A stretch of DNA of 64,000 bases from positions 496,001 through 560,000 of the forward strand of contig CAWCMS010000002.1 of the NCBI GenBank assembly GCA_963796675.1. The letters run 5' to 3'. Positions 56,601 through 64,000 of this stretch are shown here, piece by piece (the stretch's first letter is position 1; the number at the start of each line of letters is the position of its first letter). The notes beneath the pieces were generated by a model. It saw nothing but the letters and a program-made list of their open reading frames with translations, did not search any database and was not told where the DNA came from. Origin of the DNA: CAWCDJ01 sp963796675 (GTDB lineage Bacteria > Acidobacteriota > Terriglobia > Bryobacterales > Bryobacteraceae). The translations under genes and the position numbers were made by a program.

Positions 56601-57432
56601 CACGTATCACGCGCTTCAGGTGGAATACGAGAAGCGCTTCAGCAAAGGCTGGGTATACCAGGGCAGCTACAGTTGGAGCAAAGCCCTGGGCGAGAACGAA
56701 CTGGGCGGCACACAGTATTACGACAACCAATATCGCAATCCGCAGAACCTCAGCTTCGATAAGCGCATCATGACATTCAATCGGACCCAAGTCTTCAAGA
56801 GCAATGGCGTCTATGATCTGCCCTTCGGCAAGGGCCGCGCCATGATGCGCAATGCGAACCGCGTCGTCGATGGCATTCTCGGCGGATGGAAATTGAGCGG
56901 CATTCTTACCTGGCAGAACGGCGTCCCCTTCACGGTGACGGCGCCGGTTTCTACGTTCACGCAATTCACCACGGGCCAGACGCCCGATGTCACCGGAGCG
57001 CTGCCCAAGTCGTCCGGCTCCCTGCAGTTCACCGGCAGCGGCGCGTGCTACTTCTGCGACTTCAAGCAGGTTCAGGATCCGAGCATCGCCGGCCTGACAT
57101 CGTCGATCGCCTCCCGCAGCACCCTCTTGGCGCGGGTTGCGCCGAACGGCACGATTCTTCAGAATCCGCTGCCGGGAACCCTGGGCAACCTTGCCCAAAC
57201 TTTCTTCACCAGCCCCAATTTGATGAATCTGGATGCCAGCCTCACCAAGCAGTTCCGGATCAGCGAAAGAATGAACTTCCAGATCCGGACCGACTGGCTC
57301 AATTCGCTCAATCATCCGGACTTCTCCACGGCAACCATCGACAGCAATATCGATTCGACAACCTTCGGACGCTTTACCGGCGGCGGTGGCGCGGCCCGCA
57401 TCATCGTCGTCGGCGGCCGGCTCAACTGGTAG
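53662..57432 (+). CDS. Giant TonB-dependent receptor with carboxypeptidase-regulatory domain (Oar-like)
   Basis: The 1256-residue outer-membrane protein has a signal peptide (to about residue 21, GNAQ). A CarboxypepD_reg beta-sandwich domain follows (about 24-110, GSIYGSILDTSGAAVPKAVV), then a plug domain (LPLQNLDAGSLIALQAGV, NVTLDGANIQENRY), and a very long beta-barrel rich in Asn, Gly and Tyr. It ends in an aromatic-terminated strand (VVGGRLNW). Such receptors import large substrates with TonB energy and are expanded in Acidobacteriota. I use the TTG at 53662 with GGGGAGAGGAGGG upstream. Two secreted peptidases follow at short gaps, hinting at peptide uptake. Confidence 0.9.
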   Translation: MKRHLAVISAVLFAVFFGNAQTTNGSIYGSILDTSGAAVPKAVVTAFNVNTGVRLSTISNDAGVYIFPSLLPGVYTVSAQMQGFSKAQAEKVELAVSAKISVDLKLAVGTAAETVTVEASTSPLEAVNSSVSNVVSLQRVQELPLQNLDAGSLIALQAGVVGDNFNGVRSQSQNVTLDGANIQENRYNGGWNSGNTTAQTGVDLVAEFRVSTAPVDAEFGRGMAQVQMISRSGTNEVHGSAFEFNRVTALSANSWFNNQLGRKSDGSLVAPRNFLIRNQFGARVGGPVIKNRTFFFFLYEGQRQKTQTAENDTVLTSAARDGTFRFFPGVQNGNATASVPTVDLNGNPVQPGSATGPLQSVSLFGRDPNRMTADPTGNVAIALKDVPLPNNFQRGDGLNTAGYYWLMPGTSDYNLYNLKIDHTLTNSTRLAFSMQANITNQFNGYRGQVYPAQPSDLGFHSNYLYTLSATTNFRTNLLNELHLGVNYFEAGYSGPFYSDQSSVLPHIGSQPFFFTFASITNEYTSNNAPQGRTSPLYQFSDSITWLKGRHAIKAGVQIYFDSSNGYNSFYVLPAAVTGAGSVAFANISTISGIGANLTAAQNILGDLSGSLSGWTQSFNSAGGTNPSYIPGETDRRDWRQREYSGFFKDDWKLSRRLTLNLGVRYEYYGPPFEAVGKAVIPANGSAGAFGISGTSYASAFTPGASGGSLTQLVLVGPRSQNPGTRLYNPQYNTILPGVGLSWALDAESKTVLRAGYAMSSDRNSLRNADTEVGSNPGMNTTVTFQSGSALNLANVGVPFNPGQAMSTVPLTDRTQTLRVFDTNLRNQYYQNWNVSLQRQVTKDSVLSVRYVGTKGSKLLSGVNLNSDVISSNGFLDAFNVTRAGGNAPLFDNLFMGLAVSGLGNVNGATVRGSDYARANSTTAAYLANGNAGAFANYINTTPTGTNVNGGLLAKAGLPQNFFVTNPQFANVYLVGNNANSTYHALQVEYEKRFSKGWVYQGSYSWSKALGENELGGTQYYDNQYRNPQNLSFDKRIMTFNRTQVFKSNGVYDLPFGKGRAMMRNANRVVDGILGGWKLSGILTWQNGVPFTVTAPVSTFTQFTTGQTPDVTGALPKSSGSLQFTGSGACYFCDFKQVQDPSIAGLTSSIASRSTLLARVAPNGTILQNPLPGTLGNLAQTFFTSPNLMNLDASLTKQFRISERMNFQIRTDWLNSLNHPDFSTATIDSNIDSTTFGRFTGGGGAARIIVVGGRLNW

Positions 57433-57444
57433 CGAGGATTTTTA

Positions 57445-60426
57445 ATGCAGACAATGCGATCTCTTCGATTCGTTCTACTGGCGTGCGCGGCATTCGCCGC
57501 TCTCGCGCAAACTCCCAGGCGCCCCATCAATCATCGCGATTACGACTCCTGGCATACCATCCAAACTCCGACGCTATCCCGCGACGGGAAGTTCCTGGCC
57601 TACTCCGCGGTTCCGGAGGAAGGCGACGGCGAGCTCGTCGTTCGCAATCTGGCCACCGGCAAGGAAGTGAAAGAGAATTGCGGCGCTACGCCTCCGGCAC
57701 CGGCCGGTGCCGCGGAAGAGCTCACCGAAGGACCGCCGGTCGTGCGCTCCATCAGGATCGCTTTCACGCACGACAACGCCTTCCTGATCGCAACCTCGTT
57801 CCCCTTCCATGCCGATGCGGAGAAGGCGCGGAATGAGCACAAGAGCGCGAACGAGATGCCGCGGCCATCGCTGATCATCGTCAACCTCGCGACTCTCACC
57901 GCGACCCGCATTCCCGACGTCGAGAGCTTCCAGGTGCCTGAACTCGGTGACGGCTTCGTAGCGTACCTGCACGGAGCCAAACCCGCTGCGAACGGTGGTG
58001 CTGCGCCGGCTCAGGGCGACACGGATCAGGATCAGCGCGCCGGCCGCGGCGGCGCGGCAGCAGGACGCGGCGGACGCAACCGCTACGGGTCGGACCTGGT
58101 GATGCGCGATCTGCACTCGGGTCAGGAGCGGACTTTCGAAGACGTTCTGGATTACTCGTTCCCCAAGGACGGCAAGGCACTGCTCTATGCTGTGGCCTCC
58201 CGAAAGGCGGAGACGGACGGCATCTATACCGTAACCCCTGGCAGCGATGCCGCTCCCGCCGCGCTGCTCGCCGGCAAGGGCCACTACACCAAATTGACGT
58301 GGGACCTACCCGGCCGGGAACTCGCCTTCCTGAGCGACCGCGACGATCAGACGTCCAAGCCGCCGAAGTTCAAGGCCTATCTCTGGGACCGCAGCGGCAC
58401 CCCTGCCGAAATCATCTCCACCTCGACCGCCGGGTTTGAGTCGGGCTTCGGCATTCTCGATCGCGGCCCCGTCAGCTTCTCGCGCGATGGTTCCCGCCTG
58501 TTTGTAAGCTGCGCGCCGCTCACGGAAATCGAGGCGCTCGAAAGTCCCGCGCCGCCGCCGGTCACCGCGCCTTCCGATGAGAAGGTGATCGCGGATCTCT
58601 GGAACTGGCGCGACGATTACGTCCAGCCCATGCAGAAGGTGCGTGCCGCGCAGGATCGTTCGCGCTCCTATCGCGCCGTCTACACACTGGCCGATCACCG
58701 CTTCCTGCAGTTGTCCGGCCCCGACATGGCCGGCCTCACGCCGAGCGACGATGGGCGAGTGGCTCTTGGTACCGATGACCGTTCGTACCGTCGCATGGTC
58801 GATTACGACGGCAGTTACAACAATGTTTACCTGGTGGACGCCTCGACCGGCAGCCGCAAACTCGTGCTCGAAAAATTTCGCGGCGGAGCCGGCGGCGGTG
58901 GAGGCCGCGGCGGCTTCGGTGGCGGACCGCTGCAACTCGCTCCCGACGGTAAGCACGTCCTCGCATACAAAGACAAGGCATGGTGGTCGATCCGCGTGCC
59001 CGATGGCCAGGAGACCAACCTCACCGCGAAACTCGAAGTCGCCTTCTACAACGAGGATACCGACACTCCCGAGGAGCCGCCCTCTTATGGCGCAGGCGGC
59101 TGGACTAAAGATGGCAGGTTTGCCTTGCTCTACGACCGCTACGATGTTTGGGCGGTCGCGGCCGATGGCGGCACCGCTCGTAAACTGACCGACGGCCGCA
59201 AGGCGGGCCTGCAGTTTCGCACCGTCCGCATGGAAAGCGATGCCGACGAAGAAGAGCGCGGCATCGATCCGGCCAAACCGCTGTTCCTGCGCGCGGAAGA
59301 TCTCGAAACGCGCGACACGGGCTTCTATCGCATGAGCAGCCTGGATGCGGTCCCGCAGAAGCTCATCATGGGCCACAAGAATTACCGGCTGCTCGGCAAG
59401 GCCAAGGATGCCGATGTCCTCATGGTGACCGCGACCACGTTCCACGACGAGCCCGATATCTATGTCGGCGACTCCAGCTTCCGCGACCTGAAAAAGGTCA
59501 CGGAGGTAAATCCGCAGAAGAAGCAGTTGCTCTGGGGTACCGGCGAACTCCTGCACTATCGCAACGCGGATGGTGTAGTGCTCGAAGCTGCGCTCTACAA
59601 GCCGGATAACTTCGATCCGTCGAAGAAATACCCGATGATCGTGTATCTCTACGAGCGCCTTTCGCAGAACGTGAATAACTTCGTGAATCCCGCGCCCGGC
59701 CACTCCATCAACATTGCCTACTATGTGAGCAATGGATACCTGGTGCTCACGCCCGATATCGTCTACACGACGGGGCATCCCGGGCAGAGCGCCCTCAAGT
59801 GCATTTTGCCCGCTGTCCAGGCCGTGGTGGACAAGGGGTTCGTGAATCGCGATGCCATCGGCATCCAGGGTCATAGTTGGGGCGGCTATCAGACCGCTTA
59901 CCTGATCACGCAGACCAACGTCTTCAAAGCGGCCGAAGCCGGTGCGCCCGTGGCGAACATGATCAGCGCCTACGACGGTATCCGCTGGGGAAGCGGGCTG
60001 CCGCGCCAGTTCCAATACGAAAAGACGCAGAGCCGCATCGGTGGCTCGGTGTGGGAGTATCCGCTACTCTTCATCGAGAATTCGCCGATCTTCATGATCG
60101 ATCGCGTCAGCACTCCCGTGCTCATCCTGGCGAACGATGCCGACGATGCGGTGCCGTGGTACCAGGGCATCGAGTTCTTCCTGGGGTTGCGGCGCCTCGG
60201 CAAAGAGGCGTACCTGTTCAACTACAACGGCGAACCGCACCACATCAACCGCCGCCCCAACCAGAAGGACTACACCGTCCGCATGCAGCAGTTCTTCGAT
60301 CATTTCCTGAAGGGCGCGCCGGAGCCCGAGTGGATGCAGAAGGGCGTTCCGTACATCGATCGCGACCAGGAAAAAGTGACGTTCGACGGTGCTGTCTACC
60401 ACAACACTGAGGGTGACAAGAAGTAG
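57445..60426 (+). CDS. Secreted S9-family prolyl oligopeptidase-like peptidase, large form
   Basis: The 993-residue protein has a signal peptide (to about residue 22, ALAQ), a long beta-propeller of repeated FLAYSAV / LLYAVAS / LAFLSDR type, low-complexity Gly/Arg stretches, and a C-terminal alpha/beta-hydrolase domain. Ser811 lies in GIQGHSWGGYQ, with the Asp in LANDADDAVPW and the His in GEPHHINRR. It degrades peptides outside the inner membrane. It starts 12 bases after the TonB receptor and ends 16 bases before a second S9 peptidase, so the three form an operon. Confidence 0.93.
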   Translation: MQTMRSLRFVLLACAAFAALAQTPRRPINHRDYDSWHTIQTPTLSRDGKFLAYSAVPEEGDGELVVRNLATGKEVKENCGATPPAPAGAAEELTEGPPVVRSIRIAFTHDNAFLIATSFPFHADAEKARNEHKSANEMPRPSLIIVNLATLTATRIPDVESFQVPELGDGFVAYLHGAKPAANGGAAPAQGDTDQDQRAGRGGAAAGRGGRNRYGSDLVMRDLHSGQERTFEDVLDYSFPKDGKALLYAVASRKAETDGIYTVTPGSDAAPAALLAGKGHYTKLTWDLPGRELAFLSDRDDQTSKPPKFKAYLWDRSGTPAEIISTSTAGFESGFGILDRGPVSFSRDGSRLFVSCAPLTEIEALESPAPPPVTAPSDEKVIADLWNWRDDYVQPMQKVRAAQDRSRSYRAVYTLADHRFLQLSGPDMAGLTPSDDGRVALGTDDRSYRRMVDYDGSYNNVYLVDASTGSRKLVLEKFRGGAGGGGGRGGFGGGPLQLAPDGKHVLAYKDKAWWSIRVPDGQETNLTAKLEVAFYNEDTDTPEEPPSYGAGGWTKDGRFALLYDRYDVWAVAADGGTARKLTDGRKAGLQFRTVRMESDADEEERGIDPAKPLFLRAEDLETRDTGFYRMSSLDAVPQKLIMGHKNYRLLGKAKDADVLMVTATTFHDEPDIYVGDSSFRDLKKVTEVNPQKKQLLWGTGELLHYRNADGVVLEAALYKPDNFDPSKKYPMIVYLYERLSQNVNNFVNPAPGHSINIAYYVSNGYLVLTPDIVYTTGHPGQSALKCILPAVQAVVDKGFVNRDAIGIQGHSWGGYQTAYLITQTNVFKAAEAGAPVANMISAYDGIRWGSGLPRQFQYEKTQSRIGGSVWEYPLLFIENSPIFMIDRVSTPVLILANDADDAVPWYQGIEFFLGLRRLGKEAYLFNYNGEPHHINRRPNQKDYTVRMQQFFDHFLKGAPEPEWMQKGVPYIDRDQEKVTFDGAVYHNTEGDKK

Positions 60427-60442
60427 AACGAAAGGGCCGGAT

Positions 60443-62458
60443 ATGTTCACAGTATCGAAAAGCTTCCTTGCCGGGGCCGTGCTCTGCGCCGCCGCGTTGG
60501 CGCAGACGCCGCGTCCCATGACCCTGGTCGACCTGATCGATCTGCCGCAGGTCAGCGATCCGCAGCTTTCGCCCGACGGGCGGCAGGTCCTCTTCGTCAA
60601 ATCCGAGCCGAACTGGAAGGCCGACCGGCGCATCAGCCACATCTGGCGAATCCGGACCGATGGCTCGGGTCTCACCCAGATGACAGCCGGCGCAGAGGGG
60701 GAAAATAGTCCGCGCTGGTCCCCGGACGGCGGTTCCTTCGCGTTCATCGCCAAGCGCGGCACGGAGCCGGAGGCTGTGGCGCAGGTATTCGTGATTTCGG
60801 CCGCGGGCGGCGAAGCGCGCGCCATCACCAACCACCCGACGGCGGCCCAGAATATCGAATGGTCGCCCGACGGTTCGCTCATCTATTTCCGCGCGGCCGA
60901 TCCCAAGACCGATGAGCAGAAGGCCAAAGAGAAGGCCAAAGACGACGTCTTCCAGTTCGACGAGAATTACCAGCAGCAGCACCTGTGGAGCGTTCCGGCA
61001 ACGGGTACGGGTGAGCACCGCATCACGCACGGCGACTATTCGGTGCTGGCCTATTCTCTTTCGGAAGACGGGAAAAAGATCGTGTACCACCGCGCGCCCA
61101 CGCCGCAGATCGAAGATTCCGACCAAAGCGAAGTGTGGGTCATGGATGCCGCGGGGAGCAATGCCCGCCAGATCACTCACAACCACGTGCAGGAATCCGA
61201 GGCCGAGCTTTCGCCTGATGCCACCAAGGTGGCATTCCTCTCGCAGGCTAACCAGAAGTTCGAGACTTATTACAACCGCAAGCTGTTCGTCGCTCCCGCA
61301 AGCGGGGGCGAGGCGCGCCTGCTGATGGCCGACCTGCCCTACGAGATCGAAAAAGCATCGTGGTCGAAAGACGGCAAGTCCATCTACTTCCTCGCCAACA
61401 TGGGCGTTCATGCCGAGCTGTTCCAGGTGCCCGTGGAGGGTGGAAAGCCCGAGCAACTGACCAACGGCAAGCATGCCATCGCGGGATGGAGCATGTCGGG
61501 GAAGGGCAATACCCACGTCTACACGGCGGCGGAAACGTCAAGTCCCGGCGAGGTCTGGGTTCTCCAAGGTGGAGTGCCGCGCCAGGTGACCTCGGTGTTC
61601 GAACAGATGCACAAGGAGTTCAAACTGCCCCGGCAGGAGCGCATCGAGTGGAAGGGCGCCGACGGGGTAACCGTCGAAGGCCTCCTCTATTACCCGCTCG
61701 ATTACGTGGAAGGCAAGCGATATCCGCTCGCTGTGCAGACTCATGGCGGTCCGCAGGCGTCCGACAAGTACGGCCTCGGCGGCCTGCAGAATTATGTGCC
61801 GGTGCTGGCGGCCAAAGGCTACATGGTGCTGCAGCCTAACTATCGCGGCTCGACCGGTTACGGCGACGCCTTCCTCCGCGACATGGTGGGGCACTACTTC
61901 AAGAATGCGCACCTCGACGTGATGGCCGGTGTCGATCACCTCATCCAGATGGGCCTGGTCGATCCCGATCACATGGTGAAGATGGGCTGGAGCGGCGGCG
62001 GCCACATGACTGACAAGATCATCACCTTCACCGACCGCTTCAAAGCCGCCTCAGCCGGTGCCGGCGCGGCGGACTGGGTCTCGATGTACGCGCAGAGCGA
62101 CGTCCGCACTTACCGCACCCCCTGGTTCGGCGGCACGCCCTGGCAGAAGGATGCTCCCATCGCGGCCTATTGGGATAACTCGCCGCTGAAGGACGTGTGG
62201 AAGGTCAAGACCCCGACAATCTTTCTGGTCGGCCAGAACGATGTGCGCGTCCCAATGCCGCAATCGGTGGAGATGTATCGCGCGCTGAAGAGCAACGGCA
62301 TCCCCACGCACCTCTACGTCGCGCCGCGCGAACCGCACGGATGGCAGGAGCTGCGCCATGTGCTCTTCAAAATGAACGTAGAGCTCGACTGGTTCGAGAA
62401 GTACGCCATGAATCGCCCGTACACCTGGGAGAAGGCGCCCGGACATGGCTCGGACTAA
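60443..62458 (+). CDS. Secreted S9-family peptidase (acylaminoacyl/dipeptidyl-like)
   Basis: The 671-residue protein has a signal peptide (to about residue 20, ALAQ), a seven-bladed propeller with repeated LSPDGRQVLFV / WSPDGGSFAFI / LSPDATKVAFL blades, and a hydrolase domain with Ser517 in MGWSGGGH, Asp in GQNDVRVPM and His in PREPHGW. The GxSGGG form (Gly where most S9 enzymes have Tyr or Gly) is slightly unusual. It acts with the larger S9 enzyme. The ATG at 60443 is favoured because the signal peptide starts there. Its stop overlaps the convergent kinase gene by 4 bases. Confidence 0.93.
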   Translation: MFTVSKSFLAGAVLCAAALAQTPRPMTLVDLIDLPQVSDPQLSPDGRQVLFVKSEPNWKADRRISHIWRIRTDGSGLTQMTAGAEGENSPRWSPDGGSFAFIAKRGTEPEAVAQVFVISAAGGEARAITNHPTAAQNIEWSPDGSLIYFRAADPKTDEQKAKEKAKDDVFQFDENYQQQHLWSVPATGTGEHRITHGDYSVLAYSLSEDGKKIVYHRAPTPQIEDSDQSEVWVMDAAGSNARQITHNHVQESEAELSPDATKVAFLSQANQKFETYYNRKLFVAPASGGEARLLMADLPYEIEKASWSKDGKSIYFLANMGVHAELFQVPVEGGKPEQLTNGKHAIAGWSMSGKGNTHVYTAAETSSPGEVWVLQGGVPRQVTSVFEQMHKEFKLPRQERIEWKGADGVTVEGLLYYPLDYVEGKRYPLAVQTHGGPQASDKYGLGGLQNYVPVLAAKGYMVLQPNYRGSTGYGDAFLRDMVGHYFKNAHLDVMAGVDHLIQMGLVDPDHMVKMGWSGGGHMTDKIITFTDRFKAASAGAGAADWVSMYAQSDVRTYRTPWFGGTPWQKDAPIAAYWDNSPLKDVWKVKTPTIFLVGQNDVRVPMPQSVEMYRALKSNGIPTHLYVAPREPHGWQELRHVLFKMNVELDWFEKYAMNRPYTWEKAPGHGSD

Positions 62459-64000
62459 ACATAAAAAGCGAAGTGCGCATTGCCGATCTCAATCCGATCG
62501 CCGTACTTAAGCGGCGCGGGTTCGAAGACGCGTACGCCGTTCAGGAATGTCCCATTGGAAGAGTTCAAATCGGCCAGCAGGAATTGCCCGCTGTCTTGAC
62601 GCAGAATGCGGGCGTGGAAGCGCGATACCCCGTCTGCTGCGCCGAGGCAGATGTCGTTGCTCTTGTCCCGGCCGAGACTCGTGATCTCCTTCGTCAGCGG
62701 GTATCCTTCGGTCTCCGATCCGTCGACCAGGCGATCCAGCCAGGGGACTCCGCCCTTTTGCGCGACCTCGGCGGTCGGGGCAGCGGCAGCCCCAATGGGA
62801 GGCATCGGCATGGGCGTCGGCGGATCAGGAGGCACCCAGTTGGTCGGTAAAGGCTCAAACAGAGCAGACGCGACGAGCGTTTTAGCCGCCATCTCGGCCT
62901 GTTTGTGCCGATAGTCCCGTTTCAGCCGGGTAGCGAGCGACGCCAGCTCACCGGCTGTGCTTCGGCCCACGTGGCAAGTCCGGAGAGCGGTGAGCACTTC
63001 GGTCATGCTCTGGAAACGGTCCTTCGGAGACTTGGCAAGGCACTTCAAAATGAGCGCTTCGAGGACCGGCGGAATGGGGACGATTTGGGAGGGCGGCGTT
63101 GGGCTTTCGTGCAGATGCATCACTAGGACGTCGCCCACATCCGTGCCGTCGAAAGGACGGCGGCCAGTCAGAGTTTCGTAGAGCACCACACCATAGGAGT
63201 AAATGTCTACCCGTTGGTCGATGGGCTGGCCGGTGACCTGCTCGGGCGCTAAGTAGTAAGGCGTTCCGACATAGGACCCGCGTTGCGTAATGGCGCCGTC
63301 TTCGTCTCCGCTGCGCGCGATGCCGAGATCCATCAGGTAAACGTTGCCATTCGCGCTGACACGGATGTTGCCGGGTTTTACGTCCAGCCTGACGAACCGC
63401 TGGGAGTGAGCGAACTCGATGGCACTCCCGATCGGCTCCAGAATGGAGAGGGCCTGCTCAGGCGGCAGGGCAGCCGATTGTTGGAGGATTGTGTCCAGAT
63501 CGATGCCCTCAATGAAATCCATGGCGAGGAAGAACTGGGACTCGAACTCGCCCGCTTCGAGGAAGGACACGATGTTGGCATGGCGCAAACGCTCCAAAGT
63601 GGCCAGTTCGCGGCGAAAGCGCTCCCGCGCTTCCATGTTGGTCGAGAGCCAGGAGTGTAATAGCTTGAGTGCGACAAAACGGCGATTGACGGTGTCCCAG
63701 GCACGATAGACCGACCCCATTCCGCCTTGACCAAGCGATTCCTGCAATTCGTAATGGCCGAACGTTTTAACCGCGCTGGAGCCGGCTGCGGCCACAGGCT
63801 CCTCGTCGCCTTCGGCGGCAATCCCGCTCATCTCGGCGAGGCGCCGCGGTGTGATGCGGTAGCGCTTCTCGTTGTTGAGGTTGCCGGCGTTGATGGCTAC
63901 CTGATCGAGTTTCTGCGTCACTACCTCCAGATACTCGCCATCCACCAGCACATCCAGCAGATCACTGATCGTGCCGATGGCGACCTCTTCCGCTAGGGCG
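62455..64000 (-). CDS. Ser/Thr protein kinase with C-terminal FHA domain (5' end beyond window)
   Basis: The visible 515 codons encode an unrecognised helical N-terminal stretch, a Hanks kinase domain (GQGGMGSVYRA, Lys in FVALKLL, catalytic loop VRLDVKPGN, LMDLGIARS), a linker rich in Pro and Met, and an FHA domain (LGRDKSND, SRFHARI, DLNSSNGTFLNG) that binds phosphothreonine. The catalytic-loop HRD is replaced by RLD and DFG by DLG, but Asp, Lys and Asn are kept. There is no membrane helix. The frame stays open from a GTG at 63951 to the window edge, so the gene is probably longer. Confidence 0.9.
   Translation of the reverse strand, partial: ALAEEVAIGTISDLLDVLVDGEYLEVVTQKLDQVAINAGNLNNEKRYRITPRRLAEMSGIAAEGDEEPVAAAGSSAVKTFGHYELQESLGQGGMGSVYRAWDTVNRRFVALKLLHSWLSTNMEARERFRRELATLERLRHANIVSFLEAGEFESQFFLAMDFIEGIDLDTILQQSAALPPEQALSILEPIGSAIEFAHSQRFVRLDVKPGNIRVSANGNVYLMDLGIARSGDEDGAITQRGSYVGTPYYLAPEQVTGQPIDQRVDIYSYGVVLYETLTGRRPFDGTDVGDVLVMHLHESPTPPSQIVPIPPVLEALILKCLAKSPKDRFQSMTEVLTALRTCHVGRSTAGELASLATRLKRDYRHKQAEMAAKTLVASALFEPLPTNWVPPDPPTPMPMPPIGAAAAPTAEVAQKGGVPWLDRLVDGSETEGYPLTKEITSLGRDKSNDICLGAADGVSRFHARILRQDSGQFLLADLNSSNGTFLNGVRVFEPAPLKYGDRIEIGNAHFAFYV

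Noticed and set aside
55375..57315. Long open frame of about 646 codons antisense to the TonB receptor
   Set aside because: It has no signal, motif or ribosome-binding site, and the sense strand has a full receptor with signal peptide and plug. It is a GC-driven shadow.
58306..60015. Open frame of about 569 codons antisense to the large S9 peptidase
   Set aside because: It is composed of the complement of propeller repeats and has no recognisable domain; the sense gene has a complete catalytic triad.
1..64000. CRISPR arrays, tRNA or rRNA genes, insertion sequences, prophage
   Set aside because: I looked for regular direct repeats with spacers, tRNA-like arms, and transposase or integrase reading frames and found none. 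The hairpin repeats are short and irregularly placed.

Overview
This window reads as chromosomal DNA of a high-GC Acidobacteriota bacterium, most likely from the Bryobacterales/Solibacter side of the phylum. This is an inference from gene families. The support is a MacB/FtsX-type permease of the acidobacterial ADOP kind, a very large TonB-dependent receptor with an N-terminal carboxypeptidase-regulatory domain, a DUF1080 protein, a PEP-CTERM protein, a YpdA-type bacillithiol disulfide reductase, soluble Ser/Thr kinases, and scattered intergenic hairpin repeats. I saw no rRNA, tRNA, CRISPR array, transposase or prophage. Genes are dense: no stretch longer than about 250 bases lacks a gene.

Layout. 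0.2-13 kb: a DHA2 drug exporter divergent from its TetR regulator across a palindromic operator, then a peptidoglycan-binding protein, an HtrA protease, an EamA exporter with an M20 peptidase, a Ser/Thr kinase, an MFS carrier, a lone HlyD adaptor, a DUF1080 protein, and an ECF sigma/anti-sigma pair. 13-23 kb: a secreted beta-propeller protein that shares a mirrored ECF promoter with the sigma gene, a PEP-CTERM protein, a catalase-like peroxidase, an MscS channel, a Cys/Met-metabolism PLP enzyme, alaS, ypdA and a small zinc-ribbon protein. 23-28 kb: anmK-mutS and glutamate dehydrogenase.

28-37 kb is a signalling island. An AAA-type ATPase and an HPt-like protein face a Ras-like GTPase and a hybrid histidine kinase whose gene is broken by an internal inversion of about 0.27 kb plus missing receiver sequence. 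Divergent from these is a chemotaxis operon preceded by a FliA-type promoter: cheA, an unknown helical protein, a diiron oxygen-binding protein (ODP), a soluble PAS chemoreceptor with a zinc-ligand-poor CZB-like tail, cheV, and a lytic transglycosylase. It predicts an oxygen/iron-sensing chemotaxis array in which ODP is the sensor and CheV stands in for CheW.

37-47 kb: an HI0933-type flavoprotein, a DJ-1/PfpI protein lacking its cysteine, a penicillin-binding transpeptidase, a response regulator, a family 5-like uracil-DNA glycosylase, a CPBP protease, a LacI regulator, and a compact PadR / hotdog / NifX-like / cysteine-synthase-like cluster. 46-53 kb: the ADOP permease, then an emrA-emrB-kinase operon and a small EamA protein. 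53-64 kb: a TonB-dependent receptor followed tightly by two secreted S9 peptidases (a probable peptide-scavenging locus), and a Ser/Thr kinase with an FHA domain that runs off the right edge.
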